From positions 868,001-932,000 of the forward strand of contig JAVDKL010000001.1 of assembly GCA_030849965.1 (NCBI GenBank): 64,000 nucleotides of DNA. The letters run 5' to 3'. The position numbers and the translations under genes are program-made. Origin of the DNA: Schauerella fraxinea. Its GTDB lineage: Bacteria; Pseudomonadota; Gammaproteobacteria; Burkholderiales; Burkholderiaceae_B. Positions 45,893-53,905 of this stretch are shown one piece after another. Within the stretch, counting starts at the first letter, position 1, and every line of letters begins with the position of its first letter. Below the pieces are notes generated by a model. That model was not told where the DNA came from, did not search any database, and was given only the letters and a program-made list of their open reading frames with translations.

Positions 45893-46737
45893 ATACGGCC
45901 GCCATTGCCCGTGCGCACGCGTCATTGATGCAAGGCCGCAGCATCGCCCGTGTGCGCGGCTTCGCAGGCACAGCCGGTCATGCACTCTTGCCGATCCTGT
46001 TGCCGATGGCATTGCTGGCGATCTGGCAAACAGGTGCGGCACAAGGTTGGATTTCACCGCAAGTGCTGCCCTCGCCCACTGACGTCTGGCTCACGCTGCA
46101 CGACCTGGCAGTGAGTGGCGATCTGTGGCTAAACGTCGCGGCCAGTCTGTCGCGGGTGCTGGTGGGGTTCGCCATCGGCGCGCTATTGGGCATCATGCTC
46201 GGCGCAGCCATGGGCGCGTCGCGCACGATCGAGGCCTACGTGCTGCCTACGTTCAATGCGTTGGTGCAAATCCCCGTGCTGGCATGGCTGCCGTTCGTGC
46301 TTCTCCTGGTAGGCATCGGCGAGCCCCTCAAGTACATCCTCATCGCTAAAGCCGCCCTGGTACCGGTCACGTTGAACACGGTGCAAGCGTTTCGCCAGGT
46401 ACCCACCTCTTATCTGGATGTGGCGCGCGTCTACGGCTTCACGCCACGCCAACGCATCCTCGAAGTCGTCCTGCCCCTGGCCACACCCACGTTGTTTACG
46501 GGCCTGCGATTGGGGTTCACCAAAGCCTGGTTGTCATTGGTGGTGGTCGAGCTGGTCGCGTCCAGTGAGGGCCTGGGGTATCTCATCGTATATGGCCGCC
46601 AGCTCTTTCAGCTCGATCTCGTGATGGCGGCCGTCATCGTGGTGGGCGCCATCGGCTATGCGATCGATCGCGTGCTCGACTTCTGCGAGCGGCGTGCCAA
46701 ACGCCACGGTACCGCGGTGGTCGGAGCCAGCACATGA
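45889..46737 (+). CDS. ABC transporter permease (SsuC/TauC type), first copy
   Basis: A 282-residue inner-membrane permease with about six helices. The N-terminal part has QVLPSPTDVWLTLHDL, and the ATPase-contacting EAA loop region reads SYLDVARVYGFTPRQRILEVVLPLATP. It overlaps both neighbours by four bases (ATGA at 45889 and at 46734). With the second, clearly related permease (258 residues) it probably forms a heterodimeric channel; the standard Ssu system uses one permease as a homodimer. Confidence 0.9.
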   Translation: MNTAAIARAHASLMQGRSIARVRGFAGTAGHALLPILLPMALLAIWQTGAAQGWISPQVLPSPTDVWLTLHDLAVSGDLWLNVAASLSRVLVGFAIGALLGIMLGAAMGASRTIEAYVLPTFNALVQIPVLAWLPFVLLLVGIGEPLKYILIAKAALVPVTLNTVQAFRQVPTSYLDVARVYGFTPRQRILEVVLPLATPTLFTGLRLGFTKAWLSLVVVELVASSEGLGYLIVYGRQLFQLDLVMAAVIVVGAIGYAIDRVLDFCERRAKRHGTAVVGAST

Positions 46738-47510
46738 GCGGCCCCACACGCCAAACGCGCGGCCGGTGGCGCGGCGCAGTGCTGCCTTTGGCGGCGCTGG
46801 CGTTGTGGTGGATCGCGGCCGACCGCCAATGGGTGAACTCCGCGCTGCTTGTGTCGCCCGCGAAAGTGCTGGACACCGCCTGGGAGCAGATCTTCTCCGA
46901 CAAACTATGGCGTGCCCTCGCGGCCAGCCTCGCCCGCGAATTGAGCGGCTTCGCGATCGGCACGGTGGGCGGATTGGTGCTGGGCACGTTGCTCGGGTCG
47001 TGGCCGCGTTTCAACCGCATCGTGGGTCCGAGTTTCAACACCTTCAAGCAGATTTCATTGTTTGCCTGGATTCCACTGATCTCGGTCTGGTTCGGGCTCG
47101 GCGACGTGGCGAAGGTGGTGTTCCTCTCGCTGGCCGCTTTGGTGCCGGTGGTCGTCAACACCTGCGACGGCATCGCGCGCACGCCCCCACACCTGCTGGA
47201 GGTCGCGCGCGTCTACGGCTTCACGCGCTGGCAAACCTTTGCGGAAGTGGTGTTGCCCGCGGCCGTGCCGGCCATTTTCACCGGCATCTATCTGGCGCTG
47301 ATCTATTCGTGGCTCGCCACGATCGGCGCCGAGTATCTGCTCGTCTCCGGCCTGGGGATCGGCAATCTGTTGATCGAAGGCAGCGAGCATTTCCGGATGG
47401 ATCTCGTGCTCTTCGGCATGGTGGTGATCGGCACTGTCGGTTGGGCCATGAATGCGTCGGCGCGTCTCGTCGAAGCCCGCATCGCCCGTTGGAGCGGGCG
47501 TCTTGCTTGA
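46734..47510 (+). CDS. ABC transporter permease (SsuC/TauC type), second copy
   Basis: A 258-residue inner-membrane permease similar to the previous gene product. The EAA loop [26 protein letters not shown] is almost parallel to that of its neighbour. About six helices are present. The ATG overlaps the first permease stop, and the ATPase follows 13 bp after its stop. Two tandem permease genes suggest a heterodimer and an ancient duplication. The transported compound is inferred only from family and operon context. Confidence 0.9.
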   Translation: MSGPTRQTRGRWRGAVLPLAALALWWIAADRQWVNSALLVSPAKVLDTAWEQIFSDKLWRALAASLARELSGFAIGTVGGLVLGTLLGSWPRFNRIVGPSFNTFKQISLFAWIPLISVWFGLGDVAKVVFLSLAALVPVVVNTCDGIARTPPHLLEVARVYGFTRWQTFAEVVLPAAVPAIFTGIYLALIYSWLATIGAEYLLVSGLGIGNLLIEGSEHFRMDLVLFGMVVIGTVGWAMNASARLVEARIARWSGRLA

Positions 47511-47523
47511 TCAAGGAATTGAC

Positions 47524-48336
47524 ATGACTCATACCTCCCACAACAGCACATTGCGTTTGCGCCACGTGGGCAAGCGTTATCCCAACACGCAGGCGGCAGG
47601 CGGCGCGTTGCAGGTGCTGCAAGACATCAACCTGGATGCGGCGCCAGGCCGCTTCATCAGCATCGTGGGGGCGAGCGGCTGCGGCAAGTCGACACTGCTG
47701 CGCCTGATCCTGGGGCTCGACCCGGAATACGAGGGCGATATCACCCTCGACGACAAGCGCATCACCCAAACCGGCAGCGAACGCGGCATCGTGTTTCAGG
47801 ATCACAGGTTGTTTCCCTGGCTCACCGTGGCGCAGAACATCGGCATCGGCTTGCGCAATGCCGATGCGACGCCCCGCGAACGCGCCCAGCGCGTCGCCGA
47901 GCATGTCGCGCTCGTCGGACTTGAAGGTTTCGAGGCCGCTTACCCCCATCAGATTTCAGGCGGCATGGCCCAACGCGTCGCCATTGCGCGCGGGCTGGTG
48001 AATCGGCCGCGCGTGCTGTTGCTGGACGAGCCGTTCGGCGCACTGGACGCGCTCACCCGCGCGCGTTTGCAGATCGAACTGCAAACCATCTGGCAGCAGG
48101 AGGGGCTCACCATGATTCTGGTCACGCACGACGTCGAAGAGGCCGTCTATCTGGGTGACGAGGTGATCGTGATGGCACCCAATCCCGGTCGCATCCGGCG
48201 CACCGTGGCGGTCGATCTGCCCCACCCGCGCGACCGCAGCGACCCCGCCTTCCTTCGCGTGCGCGACGACGTGCTCAGCGACTTCATTGCCCTTCCCCGG
48301 CATTCCGCCCACCCTACCCCTCAGGAGGCCGCATGA
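47524..48336 (+). CDS. ABC transporter ATPase (SsuB/TauB type)
   Basis: A 270-residue cytoplasmic ATPase. Walker A GASGCGKST, Q-loop region QDHRLFPWLTV, signature ISGGMAQRVAIARGL, Walker B VLLLDEPFGALD and switch histidine VTHDVEEA are all intact. The Q-loop sequence is typical of the SsuB/TauB/NrtD branch. The ATG at 47524 follows a GGAATT stretch, and upstream in-frame codons lie inside the permease gene. The stop overlaps the monooxygenase start. It energises the two permeases encoded upstream. Confidence 0.92.
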   Translation: MTHTSHNSTLRLRHVGKRYPNTQAAGGALQVLQDINLDAAPGRFISIVGASGCGKSTLLRLILGLDPEYEGDITLDDKRITQTGSERGIVFQDHRLFPWLTVAQNIGIGLRNADATPRERAQRVAEHVALVGLEGFEAAYPHQISGGMAQRVAIARGLVNRPRVLLLDEPFGALDALTRARLQIELQTIWQQEGLTMILVTHDVEEAVYLGDEVIVMAPNPGRIRRTVAVDLPHPRDRSDPAFLRVRDDVLSDFIALPRHSAHPTPQEAA

Positions 48337-49799
48337 ACGGCACCGCACGTCAGATCAAGCTCGGCGCGTTTCTCATGCAAACGGGCCATCACATCGCCGC
48401 GTGGCGCCACCCCGAGGCGCAAGCCGATGCCGGGCAAAACTTTCAGCACTACGTCGAACTCGCACGCCTTGCCGAAGCCGCCAAATTCGACGCCATCTTT
48501 CTCGCGGACTCCGTCGGTATTCGCAATGCCCACCAAACCTCGCTCTACCGCACCGCGCGCGCGGCGCATTTCGAACCGCTCACGCTGCTCTCCGCGCTGG
48601 CCGCCGTCACAAGCAAGATCGGGCTGATCGCTACTGCCTCCACCACCTATAACGAGCCGTATCACATCGCCCGCAAATTTGCCTCACTCGATCTCATCAG
48701 CGGCGGACGCTCGGGTTGGAACCTCGTGACGTCCAGCGGCGAAGGCGAAGCGCAGAATTTCAATTTATCCAGTCACGTGGCCCATGCCGATCGCTATGCC
48801 CGAGCGGAGGAGTTTCACGATGTGGTCACCGGCCTCTGGGATAGCTGGCAAGACGACGCACTAATTGCCGACAAGGCCGAAGGCATTCACTTCGATCCGA
48901 GCAAACTCAGCCCATTGCATCACGCCGGCGACCATTTCACGGTACGCGGCCCGCTCAACGTCGCCCGCTCGCCGCAAGGTCGGCCCGTGGTGGTGCAGGC
49001 CGGCGCCTCGGAGGCCGGCCAGGCGCTGGCGGCGCGCACGGCTGAGGTCATCTTCGTCGCGCATCAAACCTTCGAAGAGGCGCAAACGTTCTATCGCGCC
49101 ATCAAAACGCAAGTCGCACAGCAAGGCCGCGCGCCCGATGACGTCAAAATCATGCCGGGCATCTTTCCGGTCGTCGGCCGTACGCAAGCCGAGGCCGAAG
49201 AAAAATTCGAGACCTTGCAGTCGCTTATTCATCCCGATGTGGGCTTGGCGCTTCTAGGCAATATGATCGGCGGCGTCGACCTGTCGTCCTACCCAGTGGA
49301 CGGGCCGATTCCCGATCTACCTGAAACCAACGGCGGCAAGAGCCGACAGCGGCTGCTGCTGGATCTGGCGCGGCGCGATGGTCTCACCATCCGCCAGTTG
49401 TATTTGCGTATTGCCGGCGCACGCGGCCACCAGCAAGTGGTGGGCACGGCAGAAAGCATCGCGGATCAACTGCAGCACTGGTTCGAAAACGAGGCGGCCG
49501 ACGGCTTCAACATCATGTCGCCGTGGCTGCCGGGCGGGTTGACCGATTTCATCGAACACGTGCTGCCCGAATTGCGCCGCCGCGGCCTGGTCCGCACCGA
49601 CTATACGGGCACTACCCTGCGCGACCACCTGGGGTTGGCCCGCCCGCTGAACCGTCGGACGCCGTCGGCGACTCAGACGCAGCCGGTGCCTCAGGTTGGA
49701 CTGCCCCCTCAGGCGGGATCGCATCGCGCACCCACGTCTCACGCGGATTCGCCAACGGAATCCCCAGCTCGCGAAAGCGCAGCCATACCCGTCGGTTGA
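48333..49799 (+). CDS. FMN-dependent monooxygenase (LLM class, NtaA/SnaA/DszA branch)
   Basis: A 488-residue luciferase-like flavin monooxygenase. The fold is evident from KLGAFLMQTGHHIAAWRHP, RKFASLDLISGGRSGWNLVTS, GRPVVVQAGASEAGQ and GFNIMSPWLPGG. Relatives oxidise nitrilotriacetate, dibenzothiophene sulfone, dimethyl sulfide or EDTA, using reduced FMN from a separate reductase, which is not in this window. Family similarity ends near LRDHLGLARPLNRR (about residue 438). The last 48 residues are translated from the antisense of the neighbouring channel gene and look non-native. As the last gene of an uptake operon it probably oxidises the imported substrate, with sulfite release as one option. 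Confidence 0.9.
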   Translation: MNGTARQIKLGAFLMQTGHHIAAWRHPEAQADAGQNFQHYVELARLAEAAKFDAIFLADSVGIRNAHQTSLYRTARAAHFEPLTLLSALAAVTSKIGLIATASTTYNEPYHIARKFASLDLISGGRSGWNLVTSSGEGEAQNFNLSSHVAHADRYARAEEFHDVVTGLWDSWQDDALIADKAEGIHFDPSKLSPLHHAGDHFTVRGPLNVARSPQGRPVVVQAGASEAGQALAARTAEVIFVAHQTFEEAQTFYRAIKTQVAQQGRAPDDVKIMPGIFPVVGRTQAEAEEKFETLQSLIHPDVGLALLGNMIGGVDLSSYPVDGPIPDLPETNGGKSRQRLLLDLARRDGLTIRQLYLRIAGARGHQQVVGTAESIADQLQHWFENEAADGFNIMSPWLPGGLTDFIEHVLPELRRRGLVRTDYTGTTLRDHLGLARPLNRRTPSATQTQPVPQVGLPPQAGSHRAPTSHADSPTESPARESAAIPVG

Positions 49800-52017
49800 A
49801 CTCGCGCTGCACCGGCCAACGCCCGCGATCGATCGTGCGGATCTGGCCAGCGATCGTGGCGGACGCGCCATCGATCTGGTCCACACCCCAGATATCGATA
49901 TCGGCTAGGATCAGGGTGCTGTACGCATCCTCTTCCCGCATCTGCGCACCGATGGCCTTGAGGGTATCGATGACCTGCGCAATATCGGCATCCGCGCCCA
50001 CGCTCACCCGCACGGCGGCATTGCCGATGCCGCGATTGGTGTTGTTGACGGTGGTGACCGAACTGAACGGCACCACGTGCAACGAACCGTCGCCGGCACG
50101 CAAGCGCACCGTGCGAATCGAGAGGTGCTCCACCGTACCGGACACCCCGGCAACGGTGACCGAATCGCCCACCTGCATCGCATTTTCCATCAAGAGGAAA
50201 ATGCCCGTGATGAAATCCTGCACCAGCTTTTGCGAACCGAAACCCAACGCCACGCCGATGATGCTGGCGCCGGCCAGAAGCGGCGCGGTGTTCACGCCCA
50301 ATTGGCTCAATGCCGTCAGCAACACGATGACGCCGATCACGATGAACACGATCGTGCGCATCATCGGGATCAGCGTGCGCAGGCGCGCCACACGCATCAT
50401 GTCGCCCGCGTCGGTCCACCGCTCGATGCGGCGGCGCAAGCCCCACCCCATCGCCTCCCACGTCACCACGGCGAGAATCGCCGCAATCGCAATCGTGAGC
50501 ATCGCCGACGCCAAGCGACGTCCGATCGTGCCGGTGGCGAAGTTCTGCCACACATCCAGGCCCCAAGACTGCAGCAGGATCAGCACCGTCAGGACGGCAA
50601 TCGTGGCATGCACCACGCCGCGCAACCAGCGCCGATAACGCAACGCCGCGCTGGACATCGGCACAGCGGCGTTCCCGTCGGCGTCCGCGGCGGGTGCCGT
50701 GCGCTGAAAACCATTTTCGATGGCACCGGTCACGATGATCGTCACGATGTGCGCGCCGATCAGCACCGCGGCCGACACAGCGAAAAAGTGCAGCACCCGC
50801 TGAAAGCCGTTGTTCACGCCCAGGGCCCAGACCAGCCAGATCGCCGCGATAAAGATGATCGCAGCCACCGTCCAGGCGTCGGCCGCAAACGCGCGCAAAC
50901 CCGCAAACCGAACGGGCGCGACCCCTGCCTGCGTGCCCCGGATCAACGCCTTCACACGGTGCCGCGTCTGCACGATCATCACGATCAACATGATGTGTAC
51001 GATCAACGAAGCCGTCTTCAAAAGGAGTGTGCGAAAGATCGGATCCACGCCCACCGCGACCAGAATCTCGGCCACGGCCATGCCATAGGCCGAAATGAAG
51101 AAGATGGCGTACGCCCAGCGGAACAGATACCGCGCTCGGGCATCGGTCATGTGCAAGAGCCGCAAGCCTTGTCCACGCGGGGAGATCAACAGGCGCGACA
51201 CAGCCACTGCGACGCGCACGGAAACGAAGGCGTTCACGAGCAGCAGCACGACACGTTGGCCCAACGTGCCGGCGCCAAACAGCGACGCGGTCATCAAGCC
51301 ACTGGCGGCCAGCAGCGCCAGCATCGGGAGTACATCCAGCAGCGCATCGCCCACGGCATAAGGCACCCGCCGCAATAGCGCCAGGCGGCTGTGCCCAACG
51401 CGTGCGGCATGATCGGCGATCAGCTTGCGAGGCCGCCGCAAGCCGAAGCGTCCGATGGCTTCGCACACCACAGCGACCAACACCACCAACAAAAACGACC
51501 CCACATCGCGCAGCACATCGGCACGCGATTGCCCGTCGAACGAAAACGACTGATGCCAGACGCCGGCACTGCGGATCTGACTCAGTGCCGCCAGCGACTC
51601 GCGGCCTTGTTCCGTCATGCTGGCAAACCAGCGCTCGATCGCGTTGAATACCTGGTCGAGCAACCCGTTTTCCACCAGCGGGCTTTCGGCGGCCGGCGGC
51701 GCCGCAGCCGGCGTCTCGGCCGGTGCGGGCGCTTCGCCGGTTGGCGTCGAAGACTCGGCCGGCGCCTCGGCGGCGGGTGCGTCGGGATCGCCGCGGCGCG
51801 GCGTGGTCACACCGCTGCGGCGATCGGCATCGTCACTGGTCGGCGGCTTCACCGCCGGGTCGGCATTGCGGGCGTCTGCCGGCGCGGCCCGTGTCGCAGA
51901 CGCGGGTTCGCGCTCGGCCGCCATTGCCTGCATGCCCACAAGCGCGCAGGCGAAGCCCAAGGCGCCAACTGCAACCGCAGCGCCCAAACGGTGTTTTACG
52001 TCTTGCCAACCAAACAT
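49612..52017 (-). CDS. Large MscS-family mechanosensitive channel (YbiO/KefA-like)
   Basis: An 801-residue membrane channel. It has a signal peptide, then a Pro/Ala-rich, probably disordered periplasmic segment (about 35-110). About ten membrane helices precede an MscS core with LLAGASIIGVALGFGSQKLVQDFITG, MQVGDSVTVAGVSGTVEHL and VPFSSVTTVNNT. The C-terminus continues past the conserved fold for about 40 residues of Pro/Ser/Ala into the antisense of the monooxygenase gene, giving a 188-bp tail-to-tail coding overlap. The ribosome site AGGA lies about eight bases before the ATG. It starts 12 bp after the aldo-keto reductase and is probably co-transcribed with it. Confidence 0.9.
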   Translation of the reverse strand: MFGWQDVKHRLGAAVAVGALGFACALVGMQAMAAEREPASATRAAPADARNADPAVKPPTSDDADRRSGVTTPRRGDPDAPAAEAPAESSTPTGEAPAPAETPAAAPPAAESPLVENGLLDQVFNAIERWFASMTEQGRESLAALSQIRSAGVWHQSFSFDGQSRADVLRDVGSFLLVVLVAVVCEAIGRFGLRRPRKLIADHAARVGHSRLALLRRVPYAVGDALLDVLPMLALLAASGLMTASLFGAGTLGQRVVLLLVNAFVSVRVAVAVSRLLISPRGQGLRLLHMTDARARYLFRWAYAIFFISAYGMAVAEILVAVGVDPIFRTLLLKTASLIVHIMLIVMIVQTRHRVKALIRGTQAGVAPVRFAGLRAFAADAWTVAAIIFIAAIWLVWALGVNNGFQRVLHFFAVSAAVLIGAHIVTIIVTGAIENGFQRTAPAADADGNAAVPMSSAALRYRRWLRGVVHATIAVLTVLILLQSWGLDVWQNFATGTIGRRLASAMLTIAIAAILAVVTWEAMGWGLRRRIERWTDAGDMMRVARLRTLIPMMRTIVFIVIGVIVLLTALSQLGVNTAPLLAGASIIGVALGFGSQKLVQDFITGIFLLMENAMQVGDSVTVAGVSGTVEHLSIRTVRLRAGDGSLHVVPFSSVTTVNNTNRGIGNAAVRVSVGADADIAQVIDTLKAIGAQMREEDAYSTLILADIDIWGVDQIDGASATIAGQIRTIDRGRWPVQREFNRRVWLRFRELGIPLANPRETWVRDAIPPEGAVQPEAPAASESPTASDGSAGGPTPGGRAG

Positions 52018-52029
52018 CGATGTTTCCTG

Positions 52030-53037
52030 CTACTTGCGCGCGGGGCGCCCTTCGATCGGATAAGCGGGGTCGTTGTACCCCGGCGTGGAGGGATGGCCGG
52101 CTGCGATCAGCGAATCGACAAACGCGTCGTCTTCGGCCGTGACGTTGAAGTCCAGCACACGTGCATAACCATCCCAGTGCGCCTGCGTGCGCGGACCCAC
52201 GATCGCCGATGTGACGATGGGGTTGCCCAGCACCCAGGCGAGCGCGAAGTCAGCAGCCGTCATGCCGCGCGTTTCAGCGTGCGCTTTGATGCGTTGCGCA
52301 ATCTCGATCGATTCCGCACGAAACTCCGTCTGCATCAGGCGCTTATCCTTGCGAGCAGCGCGAGAGTCCTCAGGCGGTTCGGCGTTGGGCACGTACTTGC
52401 CGGTCAATACACCCCGTGCCAACGGACTATACGGAAACACCCCGATGCCGTAGTGCGCCGCAGCGGGCAACTGCTCGTTTTCAGCCTGGCGCGTCAACGC
52501 GTTGTACAAGGGCTGGCTGGCCACGGGGCGATCGATGCCCATTTCGTCGGCCAGGCGGCACACTTCGGCGATTCGCCAGCCGCGAAAGTTGGATAGGCCA
52601 AAATAACGGATCTTGCCCTGACGGATCAGGTCGGCAATCGCCCGCACGGCTTCGCCCAAGGGCGCCCCCGGCACTTCCTTGTGCAAGTACAGAATATCCA
52701 GATGCGGCGTATCGAGCCGCTTCAAACTCGCCTCGACGGCCTGATTGATCCACTTGCGCGAAATACCCACGCCATTGGGCCCTTCGCCCGTCGGGTTGGC
52801 CAGCTTGGTCGCAAGCACCCACCAATCGCGATCTTGCTTCAGCGCCCGGCCCACGACCCGCTCCGACTCGCCACCGTTGTATACGTCGGCGGTATCTATC
52901 GAATTGACCCCCAAGGCACGTGCCGATGCAATGATGTTTTGCGAGGTCGCCTCGTCGGTAGCGTCGCCAAACATCATCGTTCCCAACGTCAACGGCGACA
53001 CCTTCAACCCACTGGCACCAACGTAGCGATATTGCAC
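52030..53037 (-). CDS. Aldo-keto reductase
   Basis: A 335-residue NADP-dependent aldehyde/ketone reductase of the TIM-barrel AKR family. The GTG at 53037 is chosen because AAGGAG lies seven bases upstream and the conserved part starts there (YRYVGASGLKVSPLTLGTMMFG). Active-site residues include Asp and Tyr in SIDTADVYNGGESE, Lys in VLATKLANP and His in DILYLHKE. The cofactor pocket has YFGLSNFRGW and SAIVGPRTQAHW. It resembles YajO/Tas-type reductases. The mscS-type gene follows at 12 bp, and the cspA terminator lies just upstream. Confidence 0.9.
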   Translation of the reverse strand: MQYRYVGASGLKVSPLTLGTMMFGDATDEATSQNIIASARALGVNSIDTADVYNGGESERVVGRALKQDRDWWVLATKLANPTGEGPNGVGISRKWINQAVEASLKRLDTPHLDILYLHKEVPGAPLGEAVRAIADLIRQGKIRYFGLSNFRGWRIAEVCRLADEMGIDRPVASQPLYNALTRQAENEQLPAAAHYGIGVFPYSPLARGVLTGKYVPNAEPPEDSRAARKDKRLMQTEFRAESIEIAQRIKAHAETRGMTAADFALAWVLGNPIVTSAIVGPRTQAHWDGYARVLDFNVTAEDDAFVDSLIAAGHPSTPGYNDPAYPIEGRPARK

Positions 53038-53103
53038 AGGCCTTCTCCTTGAGGTGAGAGGACGCCACACCACATGCGCCCCCGAATAGACAAAAGATAG
53101 ACG

Positions 53104-53130
53104 AAAAAAAAGCCCCGCATGCGGGGCTTT
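53104..53130 (-). terminator. Intrinsic terminator of cspA
   Basis: Read on the minus strand, AAAGCCCCGC-AT-GCGGGGCTTT forms a tight hairpin followed by a run of T residues (eight A on the plus strand at 53104-53111). It lies 17 bases after the cspA stop and separates it from the aldo-keto reductase gene. Confidence 0.93.
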
Positions 53131-53146
53131 CTGAATTCTGCAGGCT

Positions 53147-53350
53147 TTACAGGACCTGAATCTTCGTGGCTTGCGGGCCCTTTTGGCCTTGGCCGGACAC
53201 GTAGCTTACTTTTTGGTTTTCTTCAAGCGTCTTGAAGCCATTGCCCTGAATTTCAGAGAAGTGGGCGAAAAGGTCTTTGCCACCGGCGTCGGGGGTAATG
53301 AAACCAAAGCCCTTTTCCGAGTTGAACCACTTAACAATACCGGTTTCCAT
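53147..53350 (-). CDS. cspA: Cold-shock protein (CspA family)
   Basis: A 67-residue single-domain RNA-binding protein. [19 protein letters not shown] contains RNP1 (KGFGFI), and DLFAHFSEI contains RNP2. It is standard length. Such proteins melt secondary structure in mRNA, and their genes are often regulated by temperature-sensitive long leaders. An AGGA lies eight bases before the ATG. The space upstream (53351-53668) contains no other gene and could hold such a leader. It is a single-gene unit with its own terminator. Confidence 0.95.
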   Translation of the reverse strand: METGIVKWFNSEKGFGFITPDAGGKDLFAHFSEIQGNGFKTLEENQKVSYVSGQGQKGPQATKIQVL

Positions 53351-53668
53351 GCTGTCTTTCCTAAATTAAGAACACGTCAGCTTCGGGTCGAATGAGACCG
53401 AATTCAATGCAGACGCACGCCATAATACCCCTTCCGATCCATCTTGGATACGGGAAAGCGACAGCGCAATGATAAGTAAACGTAAGCGAGCGCAAAACAG
53501 ACCGTTGCAGATAGGCTAGATCCAACAATGGCGCGGCTTGCGAGCCGACTGCGCGACCGCAACGCTGTGTCAGGCCCACTACTTGCTATGAATTGTACAA
53601 ACGCCTTCACTAGGCGCGGCACTTAAAACGCTGCATGGGGCAGCACAGCCGGAAAGAGGAGTAATCAC
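53351..53668. other. Gene-free region between cspA and the DUF3309 gene
   Basis: These 318 bases carry the divergent promoters and 5' leaders of cspA (minus) and the DUF3309 gene (plus). Short open frames exist but show no conserved composition. A long cspA leader of the cold-shock type is likely from family knowledge, but I see no motif that proves it. Confidence 0.4.
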
Positions 53669-53824
53669 ATGCTAGGCACCATTCTACTGATCGTATTGAT
53701 TCTGTTGTTGGTCGGCGCGCTGCCCAACTGGAACCACAGCCGCAACTGGGGCTACGGTCCCACGGGCGGTCTGGGCTTGGTCCTCATCATCGTTATCGTC
53801 TTGTTGTTGATGGGACGAATCTGA
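53669..53824 (+). CDS. DUF3309 small membrane protein
   Basis: A 51-residue protein starting MLGTILLIVLILLLVGALP and ending VLLLMGRI. Two hydrophobic helices flank a central NWNHSRNWGYGPTGGLG, the hallmark of DUF3309. GAGGAG lies six to eight bases before the ATG. The function is unknown; relatives are common, often stress-associated small proteins in proteobacteria. A terminator-like hairpin follows about 17 bases after the stop. Confidence 0.9.
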   Translation: MLGTILLIVLILLLVGALPNWNHSRNWGYGPTGGLGLVLIIVIVLLLMGRI

Positions 53825-53841
53825 CGCTCCTCAGTCAGACG

Positions 53842-53867
53842 CCCCTTACTCAATAAGGGGACGTTTT
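53842..53867 (+). terminator. Terminator-like hairpin after DUF3309 gene
   Basis: CCCCTTA at 53842-53848 pairs with TAAGGGG at 53854-53860 with a five-base loop, followed by ACGTTTT. It is probably a weak intrinsic terminator for the DUF3309 transcript. Confidence 0.6.
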
Positions 53868-53870
53868 GAA

Positions 53871-53905
53871 CAATGGGCCGGCTTGCCTCGCAAGCCGGCC
53901 CATTG
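53871..53905. terminator. Perfect 16-bp hairpin between convergent genes (bidirectional terminator)
   Basis: CAATGGGCCGGCTTGC at 53871-53886 pairs perfectly with 53890-53905 across a CTC loop. It abuts the stop codon of the minus-strand dioxygenase-rhodanese gene. On the minus strand it is followed by TTCAAAAC, so the T tract is poor, but the stem is very stable and probably ends both convergent transcripts. Confidence 0.75.
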
